Position numbers and translations under genes: made by a program
Shown here: one piece after another, positions 9,026-24,000 of the stretch
How the letters are laid out: each line of letters begins with the position of its first letter
Numbering within the stretch: position 1 is the first letter of the stretch
Source: Hippopus hippopus
Lineage: Eukaryota; Mollusca; Bivalvia; Cardiida; Cardiidae
DNA length: 64,000 nucleotides
Direction: 5' to 3'
Assembly: GCA_946811185.2 (NCBI GenBank)
Contig: OX328102.1
Location: 13,517,194 to 13,581,193, forward strand
Notes under the pieces: model-generated
Databases searched by the model: none
What the model saw: the letters and a program-made list of their open reading frames with translations, nothing else
Told to the model about the DNA's origin: nothing

Positions 9026-12000
9026 CTGTAAAACAAAAAAATATGCAGCGTAATTAACCCTTTATCACACAATCCAGACTTTTAACAACCCTGAGGAAGA
9101 AGCCTTTTGAAAACATTGTGGGAAATGGAGAAAATGCTGGTAACCAGAATTTTATCCTTTTCCCACAGTGTTTTCTAACCTATCAAAGACAAATTTCAAT
9201 ATTTGAGCCCTTTTCCAATTTTCATCTTCAAATGCTTTGAATTTGGACAAGTCTACATATTTTTCAAGATTAGATTTACAATTCATATTACATGGTGAAG
9301 TAATCTGGAAAAAATTTCAATTGCAGAGTTTGGGCAATTTGATTGATTTAGCACTTTCACCTTTTACCACACAATCCTGATTTTTATCAACTCTGGAGAA
9401 ATGGGCTTTAGAAAAAACTGATGTGGGACAAGGACAAAAGGCCGGTGACCAGCATTTTCTGCTTTTCCCACAGTTTTCCACCCATTTAAAAAGGAATTTA
9501 AGTTTTTGAGTCACATTAAGTTTGTCCTCTGCAAACACTTTCCACTTGGGCAATTCTGAATTTGGTTTTTTTTGAAAAGATTTAAGGGTTTTTAACCAAT
9601 TACCTGATATTCCTGTTCAGCATCTTCTACTGCCTTGACAATTTCTTTTGCCATTTGTTGCTCATTCTGTAAAAGTGAGTAACCAAGTATAACCTTTTAT
9701 CAAACAATCGCTATGTTTAATCAACCCCTTTAAAACATTGGGTAAAAAGAGGAAAATGCTGCTAATCAGTCTATTCTTCCTTTTCCTTCAATGATTTCTA
9801 GTAAATTCTACCATTTCAAAGACAAATCCCATTACTTTATAATTAAAGAGTTCAATGCCCTTTCAAATGTTATTTCAGTCATATCACAGCAGCCAGAGCA
9901 CCTGGAGTTTCCTCTACCAGTATGCCACAAAATACTTGACAAGGCAAGCTACAATGGCTATCATCAGATCTCAAAAGGTCTTGGCCGACACACCACTGAA
10001 TCTTATGCCCCCATGGTTACTAGTCCTGTATGTTACTGACCTACTAGGTTATGCCATGTAGAGATAGACAAGGAAACCAGGATAAATTATTGACCAGTGA
10101 AGGTTAAACAAGATGGCTATGGTGACTTTTGATATCTCCACTTGAAAGTCAGTAAGCCATAACTTATCACATAAAAGCTTCTCTAGTTTTTCATCAATGT
10201 AACACTTTATGAAACAGCTATTCTGCTGGAAGACAAGACCCCCCCTTTCTAATGTTGGTAATCTCTTAATTTTCATTTTATAAAATAAAATTCTTCAGTC
10301 TTTTCTTTGTGATAAACTGAAAATTTTAGCTCCTGTTCTATATTCTAGTCAATATTTATGAAAGTCTGCTGTTTAAAATCATTGTAAAGACTGAAAACAT
10401 AGACTGAAAGGTCTATGAGCAGATGATGTCAAATAGACACTTGTTTGGTCATGAGTTTTTATGTTTTACATTGATCTACTTTCCATGTACTTTATCTTTT
10501 CAAAAGTATTTCTGGATGATTTGATATGCATTCACAAACTAAAAACCAACACTTTGTTGTGGTATACATCTGCTATATAAAATCACTGTGTCCTGACTTA
10601 AAACAGATTCTTTTCCTGAATCATCAAAAAACAGCAACTTGACTTGGTTTGTAATTTTTGTTACCTAGAGTCTATCTGTTACTAATCCTTTATCTCTCCG
10701 CATAACCAGAACACACAACAAATATTATCCATGAGTTGGTTTTTTTTTCAACCATGACTGTATTTGAACAAATTTTTGACATTTCTCTACACTTTAATTA
10801 CTCTGTGCTAGCTATTCGAAAAACACTTTCTTCATTTGTGTCTTTCTTTTAACATGACATTATTTCATGACATTTCACAACCTAGACAATGTAAAAATAG
10901 CTGAAATGGAAAGACTAACCTTGCAAGGACTTGATTGACATTGATCTTATTTTGGACAAGTGCAGTTGACATATGGTTCTATTAGAAATATGTTCAGCTC
11001 ACCAATTTTGGCTTATTACCATAAATAAAGAGTATGCATGAGATGTGGCCTATACATTTTTTTTCATTTGTGCGAATTGCTTATTAGGACTATAATTTTG
11101 CCAATCCTGCAACTCTGGAAATTCATGAATTATCACTTAAGAAAATATTGTAGTAAAAGTAGAAATTGCTTGTGATTAACATTTTCTCCTTTTTCCATAC
11201 TGTTTTCTACCCTTTTTATGACAAATTTTAAAGAGGGCTTTTAAAAACATTGTCAGAAAAGGAAAAAGTGCTGGTAACCAGCATTTTCTCCTTTTCCCAC
11301 TATGTTTTCTACCCTATCAAGGACAAATTTCGCCATATGGGCCACCATTAATTTACCGTCTGCAAATGCTTTCAATTTGGACCAGTCTAAAATTTTGTCA
11401 GTTGGTAAAAGGTTAAAGAAACTTCACCGAATCTCAGAATAATGGAGTTTTCTACAGCCAATGCTATCTAAAGTGTACTGGTTAAGGCTGATGGCAATGC
11501 CGACATACAAGGTTACAATAAGCATGCTGAGCTTGGTAGAGATGAAAAAACATGTTCAACAGCATTCCATGATAAAACAGAAAGGAACTTACAGAAACAT
11601 TTATTGGGTGTTTTATTTCCTTGGAGCTTACTAACTGCACATTTCCATCCTCATAATAATGCACCTGATGGGAAAAGAAAACGGAGTTATTGATAAATGT
11701 GTACAGAAATCTCACATAGCCTATACTATTGCACAGTGTCTCTTAAAGCTTAATCAACATCTTATTTCTCTAAGTTTGTTTGATTTCTTGTATCTGTTCA
11801 CTTTTAAACACTTTAGATATACATATGGGCCAATACTTATGAGCCATACCCTGTGAAAAGGGGATTTAATGCATCTGTAAAATGTATCGACCCATGTCAG
11901 CCTATTCAGTCTGTGCAGGCTGACATTTCTACCTTTGGATTCACTTGGTTGTTTGACAACATGGATTTTAAGGATCCATAATTATATGATGACTTGCTTG

Positions 12001-15000
12001 GTATAAAAAAAAAAAAAGAGCACCGCATGCAGGTGCCAACTTTCGTTCATAGTTGCTTGATTTTCAGTCAAAATTCTTAATTAATAAAAGGGGGCATAAC
12101 TTTGTCAAAACTACTTTGAGATCATCTTCTCTTTTGATAGTTAATAACTTGTTAAAGTTTGAAGTAACTATCTTCAGTAGTAACAGAAATATTATGTCAT
12201 TTTTGACCGAAAAAAAAAAAAAACCGGCATATTTGAGTCAAAAATTTTTTGATGGTTGTGTTTGCCCCTGTTGTATGGGTTCCCTTTTTGATAGGAAACA
12301 GTTTGTTTGAATTTGTAGTAATAAAAGAGATATTATAAAATGTCAAAGTTTTTGCATGATGACGCAGATGATGCCAGGGCTACAAAACCTCAACCTTTTC
12401 TTCATAACAGCCAAGCTAAAAGTAAAACAGCTGAATGACTTACTTGAACTTTTAATATGCCAGTCAACTCTGCTTTACCACCTGATTCTGGAAATGTGAT
12501 TGACCACTGAGATCTCCATCTTCCATTCCTTAAAAAATCATGAAAAGTATCACAGGTTTGTCATGGGTTTGTTTTTTTTTACAAGAGAAACTTACCTGTT
12601 TGAAAATATGCCTAGGATATATGTTATATCCTGCAGTCCTATTAGAACACAGTAGTTTGGAGCAATATTTAGCAACAGCATTCTAATAGTGGTTTAAATG
12701 TATAGCACTGTGTCTATAACCTCACTCATGACATAGAGTCACCAACCAACACCTACATTACATACAAATTGATGTACTGTAATAAATCCATGTTAAAAAC
12801 TGGCACAGATCTACATCTGCTCACTGTCTGACAACCATGTTTTGTTACTAAAAGTAAGGAACTTACAGAGAGAGAAGCAACTTGTACAGGGTCCCTGTTT
12901 ACCAACCATTCTTAAAAGTGTTCTTTGTCTTATTCTCCAGAATTTTCTACATGTGAAAGTAACACAACATCTGATTTGCTAAACAATTTGGTTTAGCCAA
13001 TCAGAAGTTATGTTAACTTCACATTTAGAAAATCTTGGAGGATAAGTCAAAGAATGTTCTTCAGAATGGTTGGTGAATACAGATCCTGTTTAACTTACTA
13101 TAGCAAAGTCTGTTTATAACAGCTGTCATAAATATGTGGGCCATGTTCTGTGAAAAGGGAGCTAAATGCACCACAAAAAGTACTGACCTGTGTCAGCCTG
13201 CACAGTTCACAGAGGCTGACCTCGGTTGAAACTTTTTGCTATTGGTCAATTTTCTGCATGTAAAAAGGACCTTTCTACCTTTAGAAGGATTCATTTACTT
13301 GTAATAAGGAATGAATTTTATGGATCTATAATTATGTGATGACATGCTTAGAGTCATGCATCACAGAGATGCATTCAAGCCCTTTTTTCCAGAGCATGGC
13401 TCATGTGTTTCAGCATGGGATCAGCTGTAATTTACATCTTTACTCTACCATGTTATACATTTACACCATATGATTTTATAACTCCCACAGCAGCTAATCT
13501 AAACAAAATGAAAAAAAGTTTAATGATACATCTTTACTTATTTTCATCCAGTGTTTTCACCAATTTCATCTTTATTTTATGAAACTATAATCATTTTTGT
13601 GTTTTCATGCCAAATGTTGCCCCTGATGGTTGCAAGGTTAGACAGATTATGATAAATAGAAAATGCATTTGATTCTCTGGAGGCCATCAAGGCTATCGCT
13701 ATGGATGTTTCCAGTTTTAAATCAAGGGCAAATCCTTGAGTTTCTGTATCCCACACACCTTATATGTTAATTTTTATCTATGTTTACAAAACTGACTAGA
13801 TTCTACACACAATCAAGTTTAACAGCAGCGTTCGTTTACACTCTGGCTGTAATAGATGTATCTTTAAGTTCCAAAAAAAAACAAGAGGACCATGATGGTC
13901 CTATATCGCTCACCTGAGTATATTTGTAACTTATATGGTTTATCAAGGGCAGGCTATTCTTTTCAAATAAGGCATACCCTGGTTTTGAGCCGATGAAATC
14001 TTTGGTTTTTTACACAACTGCTGGTAGGTTATACTGAACAAATGTATGAAATTATATCAAAATCATCCTAACATATTCAGAGATTTCATCTGGAATCGGA
14101 AAAGCAGATGAACAGAGAGACAGACAGACTGTGCTGCCAAAAATAACAGTAGGGAGACATAATTTTAAGTTTTGGATAATTGGACTGACATAATGCTCTG
14201 AATCCATCAATGTGGGGGCATACGAGACACAAGAGCACCGCATGCGGATGCCTACGCCGGGAACGCCAACAACGTGGATACTTTAATAAATTTTGTAGAC
14301 TGTTTCAGTTTAAAGGTAGTCTTCAGAAGAATTTCTTCAAATTTTTAGAAAATGTAATAATCATCTTCTTAAGCAATATATGTTTGACCTTTCACTAGAA
14401 AATCATGCATTTTCCATTTTGTGAGCAAGAAATATTCTTAAATTGCAACCAAAGTTTTGAATTTATATGAAATAAGAAGCCATCGGGTGACGCTACCCAT
14501 CAGATTTCAGTCCTATTGAAGCCAATTTTTCATAATCAAAAAAATTATTTTCAATTCCAATTCATGCTATTCTTTCATTTTTGTGAACCTCTAGTCAAAC
14601 AAGTTTAAAATTTGTGAATTGAAGAAAAAAAACTTTTTTTTCAAAATCTGCTGAAGACTACCTTTAATGCTACATTGCAAATGATAAAGCTTTAGGCCTC
14701 ATAGTTTGTCACAACAAGATCTTCACATATTTCCCTGTTTATTTGTTTATTCTTCTCTCTTTCTTTTTTTTCCTTTTGAAAAAATATGAATGCTCTAGCC
14801 CTTATGGTTTGTCACAAGAAGATTTTAAAAGATTTCCTTCTTTGTTTCCATGTAAAATAGGGTGCGCCCTGGCAGAGCCCAAATATGACCACAGAAATAT
14901 AATTTTCACAATTTTGGTAGAGGATCATCAGATAATGCTACAAACCAAATATGAATGCTCTAGCCATTATGGTTTGTCAGAAGAAGATTTTTTAAAGATT

Positions 15001-18000
15001 TCCTTCTCTGTTATTATGTAAAATAGGGTGCGCTTGGGCAAAGCCCAAATATGACCCTAGGGGAATAATTTTAACAATTTTGGTAAAGGGTCACCCAATG
15101 ATGCTTCATACAAAATATGAATGTTCTCGGCCTTATGGTTTGTCACAAGAAGATTTTTAAAGATTTTTTCCATTTTCAGCCATTTTGTTGCCATGGCAAC
15201 CAGAGTTTTTGATGGAATTAAATTCTTTTAACAATTTTTGTAGAGATTCATCCAAGGAACATTCCTGCCAAGTTTTATCAAGATTGGCCATCTGGTTTTT
15301 TTGGAGAAGATTTTTAAAGAAATTGTTAACGGACGGACGGACAGATGGACGGATGGACGGACGGACGATGACCGATCACAATAGCTCACCCAGAGCACTT
15401 CGTGCTCAGGTGAGCTAAAAAAAAAAAAAAAAAAAACCACACATCCAAGCCTACTATTGGCCAGAATGTCACAACCAAGCTGGCAAAGTAAGACTGCATG
15501 GTAATACTTTTGTGCAGTTCTGACCTTGATCTGCACTGGCAGAAGCAAATATGGCCATAAAAGTATTTTAATTCTTTACCAAATAGTAACATTTGAGACT
15601 TGTCCAAATCGAAAGAAAATGCAGACAACAAATTAAATATAACTCAAATGATGAGATTTGTCTAGAAAAGGGCAGAAAACATTGTGGGAAACAGAGAAAA
15701 TGCTGGTCACCAGCATTTTCTCTGTTTCCCACAATGTTTTCAAATGCCTTCTTATTCAGGGTCATTAAAACACAGGCAGGGATGTAAAATTCCACTTGCA
15801 CGCTCGCATGGGCAAGTGATCTTTGACTTCGGGCAAGTACAAGAAATACCTGACTCGCCCAACCGGGCGAGTGCATTTTCTGACATATTACATGCACTAA
15901 AAGTCCGTAAAATTCAGCAAAATTTCAGTTGCAGAACTGCTAATCAAACGGAAGTTTACATCAGTTATTTGAAGATTTGTCTAGTTACAAACCATTACAT
16001 GCATACACATAATACAAGGTCAATTTCGCCACGCCCAATCTGCATCAAATCTCTACAGCGAACCAATCAGGTATCGCGTACGAGATTTAATCAGGGCCCA
16101 TAATATTCTAAAAGCCACGCTTTGATTCTGCATTATATACTGGGTATTTAGCATCGACCTCGGGATGACTCGGACTAAATCCAGCTGTCTATGCTTTAGT
16201 ATTTATTTCTTTTCTTACACGAATAGCCGAGGGAATTCCAAACTGGTTAAGTGGTTTTCTAAAAATATACTGAAGACGTGGCATGATCTATTTTTCATTA
16301 AATTGATTGAATCACTACAGATGCATTACAAGGAAGGTTATGTAAGATACATGATTACGTAAACAAATTAGGTTGAATTTGCCCTTGAACGGCAAGTCAT
16401 TTGATCAGAAAATTTGACGGTGCAGATAACCTATTTTTCGTAGCGATGTAGGGAACACCATCTGTTTGTTTTCATTACCTTCAGAAAATGAATTCCTATC
16501 CTTGCCTGATTTTAATGAATAGGCAGTCAAATAAAAAGCTAAAAATCAGACATCATTTCTTGACATTTAATTTAGATCAAATTTGCGTGTAAGTATAATT
16601 AATTACATGACTTTCAATTCTATTAGACGAATATTTCACAAAAAAAACTGCAAGGCGAGTAACTTTAACATCTGGGCGAGTAGATAAAAAAATAATTTTA
16701 TATCTCTGTCAGGTAAAGGATTAAAGGTTTACATGACTTTGATAATAATATCAACACTAACCAGAAGTTTTTCGGTTCAAATTGGTGACTTTCAATACAT
16801 GCTATAAGGGTGATATTGCCCCCATCACTAGTTCCGTATGTAGAGGAAACACCATGGCTGTAATAGGTATGATGGTATGTGGTTAATTGAGACTCTACTG
16901 CCTCACGCCAGGACTCAGCCTTCTTGTCCATATCAGCAGGGGAAAAGTCAGACGCTTCCTTTTTTAAATGGTCATATCTGTAAAATAAAAAATGAAAAAA
17001 CCCATTAAATACAATCATAAAATAAGGATGGGAAACATTAAAGGCAATTTTAGACAACAAATTAAATGTAGCTCAAATGATAGAATTTGTCACTGATAAG
17101 GTAGAAATATTGTAGGAAAAGGAGAAAATGCCGTTAACCAACATCTCTTTTTCCCACAATGTTTTCCATAGGCTTCACTCTTGGGGGTCTTCAAAACTCA
17201 TGATTGTGTGGTAAAGAGTTTGCAAACAAAGAATTGGTACTTGAAATCTATTTACTAGAGAAACACATGAATAAAAGTACACAAGTCATCAAGTCAGCAA
17301 TTTGACATGCTTGCAAACACACATCTGACAAGAATGGACTCTCAATTCCTCAACATTTAGCAGTCATACAAATTTGCAAAATTATTCTTCCGTTTTTCAA
17401 ATAAGTATCAGCCATGCTCTGTGAACAGGGACCTTAATGTATTTGCAAAGAGTATCAACCCATTTCAGCCTGCACAGGCTGACATGACTCCAAACTTTTA
17501 GCTATTTGTGAATTTTCTGCATGTTCAAGGACCAAAGGACCGTACTAACTCTAATTCCAGTCGGTTGTCAGACAAATTAGAAGTTATAAATCCAGAATTA
17601 TATGATGGAATGTTTTGTATAATGCATCTCAAAGATGTATTAAGTCCCCTTTTGTCAGGGCACTGCTCATATATTGGAAAGAGTCATCAGGCTTTGTCTG
17701 ATTTCAGTTAAGGGCATGGGCTTTTGTTCCATGGAGCTATTGTCCACAGGGATATTATTCTACAGGGCTTTAGTCCTTTGGGGCTATTGTCTGTACCCTA
17801 TATCTCTAAAAACATAAATGTAACTTTGAACAGTAAAAAGTGAAGTGCCATAGAATTCTAATTTTAAATAGTGTGAAAAATGATTTCAGTAAATTGAAGT
17901 CAGAGACTTACTTGAACGTAGTTCCAGTTCTAGGATCTAGAAACCTTCCATTTCCTAAATCACCATGTTCTGTTATCAAACACTGAAATTAAATAAGACA

Positions 18001-21000
18001 AATTCAACTCTTTCCCAGAACAAAAATTTTAGATTTGTCCAATTTGAAAGTTTGGAAAACATTGCAGAGAAACACTGTGAGAAAATAAACTCTACTTTTT
18101 CTCCATGGTTATAAAATCACTGGGTTATCAAGTAATTGTGTAAGTTTACAAATCTGCAATAACCAAACTTGAGGGCAAATTTCCATTTTTGAGTCACAGT
18201 AAATGCAAATGCTTTCAACTTGGACCAGTCTAATATGTTGTTGTATGGTATTGAGTTAAATCATTCTGTTGGATTTACTGTAAATCACTTAAACTTTTTA
18301 CCAGACAACAAAATTTTAGACTGTTCCAAATTAAAAGCATTAGCAGACGACAAAATTAAAGTGCATCAAAAATTGAAATTTGTTCTGGGAAGGGTAGAAA
18401 ACATTGTGGGAAAAGGAGAAAATGCTGGTAACCAGCATTTTCTCCTTTTCCCACAATATTTTCAAAAGGCCTCTTTCACAGAGTTGTGAAAACCAGGGAT
18501 TGTTTGGTAAAGAGTTAAATAAGGGAGAACTTTATTTCGTGAGTTTGTCCCATTTTCCCCTGTTTTATTTTTTCGCGTGCTGTTGAATTAGCGACTTATG
18601 GTATACCAATGTCCTCAAAACCAGAAGTGGGTCATTTATTTCAGAAGTTTTATGCCGAAAATATGTCGGTTATTGTACGCAGGAAAATGCAAATATGGAA
18701 TAAAAATTATGCAATATCAAAAATAGAACTAATCTGTTACAATATTTTTCACAAGAAGATTGGTGAATTTAAGCAGATAAATTTTTGCAAAAACTGTGAC
18801 TAAGAATATTTTTTTCTTTATTTTCTGTAATGTTTCTCAAACTCTTCATTTATTTTCCTAAAGATAAGGGCAAGACCACTAAACCAGGGTGTACCAGCAA
18901 CAAGGCATTAACTTCCCTAGATCTATGGTAATAGGAACAGGGGTTTAACACAATTCTTCCCATAAAGTAATGTAGATCAATTATAAATGCATTCACCCAT
19001 TTGTGTAGTGTGTATTGTTTGTCACTTTCAATTGTTCGTTTTCACACATAACCATTTCATCTTTATTTTCACAAGTTTGAGAAGAAGATATTATCACATA
19101 TATTGAGTTGGTAAGAGATGAATTGGACATACAACTGAGACAGCATGTGTTACGCATGTTTGATATTTACAAGGCCTATTAAATTTTAAATGAAGTCATG
19201 TCTTGAAGACTTATATACCAATAAGATCTCAAAACAAGTAACTAGTTGTCTGCTGATATGCGTCTGTCTAGGGTAAAAAACCACTGCATGCAAAATGGTT
19301 GGTAAAATTACTTCAAACGCTTGGAAACGATGAAAAGAATATCAGGAGAGGATTGGTTAAAGGAGGCATAAAACATGACTGAAAGGGACATAACTTTTAT
19401 AATTTAGAGTCCATTATAAAAGAGTTACATTTTCTTTGGTGTAAGTTGCCATGCATGATGCATCTATTTCTTGGAAACGTGATTGTAATTGTTTCAATAA
19501 TTACACAAAAAAAAAAAAAAAGGTTTTTGTGAAGCTTTGATTAGTTTGATATATGTAGGGATATCCATTGTCAGAGCTGTTTCTTATTAAAGAGATGAGG
19601 TCTAGCTGTACGGTAATACGTAGATACAATTCTGTCAGGATAATTTCCAGATAGTACATAAACTTCCAGTAAGTATATTTCTATTATTAATATTTCACTA
19701 GAATCTTGAATTCATCAAGAAAAAAAATCACTATTACTAGCAAAAATTAAGTTCTTGTGAAAACAAGAGCCGTCATAGACGGATTATGCTCCCCGAACAG
19801 GTCTCTTTTTAGGAAAGTGAAGGCTGTTGGTAAATGGTTGGTAACGGGAGAGGAGGGTGGGGGTGAAACAGGCTACTTGCGTTTGGTCCCGTCTGCCAAA
19901 CTGCATTTACCAATGTTCAAATAATTAAATAAAGAAGGGGCATAACTCTTGGAACAGTGGAGTAAAACTTCCTGTCAATGTGAACAATCTGTAAATCGAA
20001 CATTACTATTATAGTAATGGCAAAATTGTCTGAAAAAAAATCAGATTAAACATTTATAAACTTCGTGTTTGAGTTTGTCATTAGGCCCTCTTTTTCTATA
20101 AACACAGCTTAGTATAAATAGGAAAGAATAAAACTAGAACTGTCACAAAAGTGCCCCATACCTCCACAAAGCACCTTGTCACAGAACAGGTGTCATTTTA
20201 TAAGTAACTGTTATGCTCCAGACAAAAATCAAAATTTAAAATTTATTACGTGAAATAACTCTAAAACTAGTGGGAATGTTTCTTGTATACTGCACTTCTC
20301 ATTAATGTGGTCTATCTGTATATGAAGTTTGAAGTCACTAGGTTTTATACTTTGGAAGTTATGCCACAAACAAAAATCTAAAGTTAAGATTTACAAAGGG
20401 CAATAACTCTAAAAATAGTGGGAATAGAGTTATGGTTTTTGTACACTGTACTTCTCGTTAATGTGGTCTATCTGTATATAAAAGTTTGAAGTTACTAATT
20501 TTTATACTTGGGAAGTTATGCCCCTGACAAAAATTTAAAGTTAGATTTACAAAGAGTAATAACCCCAAAAAATAGTTGGGATAGAGTTATGGTTCTTGTA
20601 CACTGCACTTCTCCTTAATGTGGCCATCTGTATATGAAGTTTAAAGTTACTAGCTTTTTTACTTTGGAAGTTATGCCCTGGACAAAAATTTTAAGTTAAA
20701 ATTTACAAAGGGCAATAACCCCAAAAGTTATGCCCTGGACAAAAAAACCTTAAGCTTTTTTACTTTGGAAGTTATGCCCCAGACAAAGATTAAAGTTAAA
20801 ATTTACAAAGGGCAATAACCCTAAAAATAGTTGGGATAGAGTTATGGTCCTTGTAGATTGCACTTCTCCATTATGTGATCTATCTGTGTGTGAAGTTTGA
20901 AGTTACTAGCTTCTATACTTTCGAAGTTATGCCCAGGACAAAAATTCAAAGTTAAAATTCACAAAGGGCAATAACTCTAAAAAAAGTGAGAATAGAGTTA

Positions 21001-24000
21001 TGGTTCTTGTACACTGCACTTCTCCTTAATGTGGCCTATCTGTATATGAAGTTTGAAGTTACTAGCTTTTTTACTTTGGAAGTTTTCGCTGGACAAAAAT
21101 TTCAAGTTAAAATTTAAAAAGGGCAATAACCCCAAAAATAAATGGGAAAGAGTTATGGTTCTTGTACACTGCACTTCTCCTTTATGTGATCTGTGTGTGA
21201 AGTTTGAAGTTACTACCTTCTATAGTTTCTAAGTTATGCCCTGGACAAAAAAAAACCAGTTAAAATTTACAAAGGGTAATAACTCTAAATATAGTGGGAA
21301 TACAGTTAAAGTTCTTCTACACTGCACTTCTCCTGAATATGGCCTATCTGTATATGAAGTTTGAAAATACCAGCTTTTATACTTTGGAAGTTATGCCCTG
21401 GACAAGCTTTTCCTGACACACGGACGGACAGATGGATGGACAGACAGACGGACAAGATGACTCCAGTATATCCCCTCAAACTTCATTTGTGGGGGTATAA
21501 TAATGCTCTGGGGCTTCTGATCAGTAACATCTATGTTGAATAGTCTTAAAGAAACTGGGAAATGTTTAATTTCAGAGTCAAAAAAAAAAAAAAAAAACCC
21601 AAAAGTTACAAGACATTAAGCACCCTTTTCTCTTAACATGGTTTTGCATAGATTAAAAAAAACAAGGGCACATGGTGAAACTTTTAATAAACAATATAAA
21701 TGTGAAGTTTCATGAAATTCTGACAAAAACTGAAGGAGATATTAGTAAAAAATGGAATTTTACAAGAAACCCCCTTTTTCCATGACACAGCGTCAAATTG
21801 GAATACCGAGAAAATACATCGGCGCAATATCCCAAGGAGTTCATATATTAAGTTTCATCCAATTTGGTCCATGGGTTGTGGAAAAATGGCTTCGGACGGA
21901 CGGACAGACGAAGCGGCGACTATATGCTCCCCCTTTGGGGAGCATAAAAACATGATTTACAGTATTTCAACTTGATCAATGGATTGGTGGTGGGATAAAT
22001 CTCTTCACAGCTAAGACAAAACCTAAGAAAGAGTTAACTTGTAAATGTGTGTGTGAAGGGGGTGGGGCTTAAATGACGAGTGAATGTACTCTCATTTTAA
22101 AAGAGGTTCACACACTTGATTGATTGATTGGTGTTTAACGCCGTTTTCAACATTCTGTTATATTACAGTGGCCCGTGCACCTATCCATGCTTTCCTGGTG
22201 TTTCTTTTACCAGTACTCCTCACAATATTCTATCCAAGTCACTGAATGCTTTCCCACATAACCATTGTCTAAACAATGGTCGGAGAAGAGAGAGGAATGA
22301 ATCCTGTCGCAATGGCTATCATCAACCCTCAGAAAGAAATTGGCCAAACCAGGGATCTAACCTGCGACCTCCTGTTCTCAAGTCCTGTACGCTACCGACT
22401 AAGCTACCGGGGCTTGGCTCGCACACTGGATGGTATTTTGTAATGGCTGCAAAAGTATTAGCACAGACAAATGAACAAAAACATGTCATAATATATACTA
22501 TTCCAGCCTTCAGCAAGTAGAGGTATGTTTAGGTTACAAAAAACACTTACCTGTTCATTATTGTCTTCTACTTTACAGGGGGTAAACTGGTCCTTGTTGT
22601 ACTGGGCAAAGGAACTGTAAATAAAAATGTGCATATACTATCAACTAGCACACACAATAAGTATCAGTTTTAAATCTTTACCATACAACAAATTTTTAGA
22701 CAAGTCCATTCTGAAAGCAAAAGGAAATAACATCTCTCAAGTATTGCGACTTGTCTCTGAATAGCGAAAAAAGAAATCTTGAGGGAAAAGGAGAAAATGC
22801 TAATTAAAAAACAAGTTCTTCCTTTTCACACAATGTTTTAGGAAGCATATATTCTCAGTCTTAATGATTGTTCATTAGAGGGTTGCATAGAGCTAGAAAA
22901 GGTTAACCCTCAGAGCAGTACTGCATTTATGAAATGGACCTTTAAAATCAGGAACAAGAGGGGCTAAATCGCTCTAATGACACCTATTGACCTGTGTACC
23001 TTGACTTTAAAGAAACAGTAAAAGTCAATCATAAGTGTCCTTTTAACTCTTTACCAGACGACAAAATACTAGCCTTGAAAGCATTTGCAGACGACAAATT
23101 GAGATATAACTCAAAACATAAAGTTAGTCTTTTATAGGGTAGAAAACATTGTGGGAAAAGGAGAAAATGAAAGAGAAAGCATTATATCCTCTTCCCACAA
23201 TGTGTTCAAAGGCCTTTCTTCTCAGGATTGTTAAAGTTGGCATTGTGCAGGAAAGAGTTAATAATCAGCGCTTGGCTTTTTGTCACATTTTAGAATTTCA
23301 TGCACATTAATGTATGGTAGATTTTGATGCCCCTTACCCTACCTTTCAACAACTCTGGAAAAACAAGACGGCCACTGGCCCTTAAGCGCTTACCTTACTG
23401 AAATGCAGATAGGAGTGATTAAGTAAAAGAGAACCTGGTTGTGATGATGTAAAACACATATAAACACACTGTGCATAACTGTTACAACTTATGGCCTGTG
23501 TCTATGTTTTCAATAAGCCAGTATTGGTAAACAAATACCATAAATTATGGCATTCGCATTTTACCTCCAGTATGCTTATAAAGGTAAATGATGCACACAA
23601 ATACATGCCAAATCTCCAATCTGGATAATTTACACTCATTAACCTTAGTAAGCATTCAGGCATTGTTTGAGAACTAAAAATAAGAGGACCATGATGGCCC
23701 TGAAGTCTCTCACCTGAGCCTTTTGACCATACATGAGCCATTTCCAATCTCTTCAGAGATACAAAGACAAACATTCTGACAAACTTTCATTAGTAATGGC
23801 CTCTAGAGGGTGCACAAGCTTTTCATAGAATTTGTATCAGTGACCTAATTTTAAGCTCAACATTGCCCATTAGTAAACTTGAAGAAAATATCCAGACAAA
23901 TATTCTGACCACCTTTCATGAGTATTTGAGAGAAATGTGGCCTGTAGAGTGTACACAAGGTGTCCACCGACTACGTTTCTCACATGCATCAGAGGTGAGA

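Noticed and set aside
22128..22520. 130-codon open frame on the plus strand
   Set aside because: Lies entirely in a SINE on its antisense strand; the same frame fragments recur in other SINE copies.
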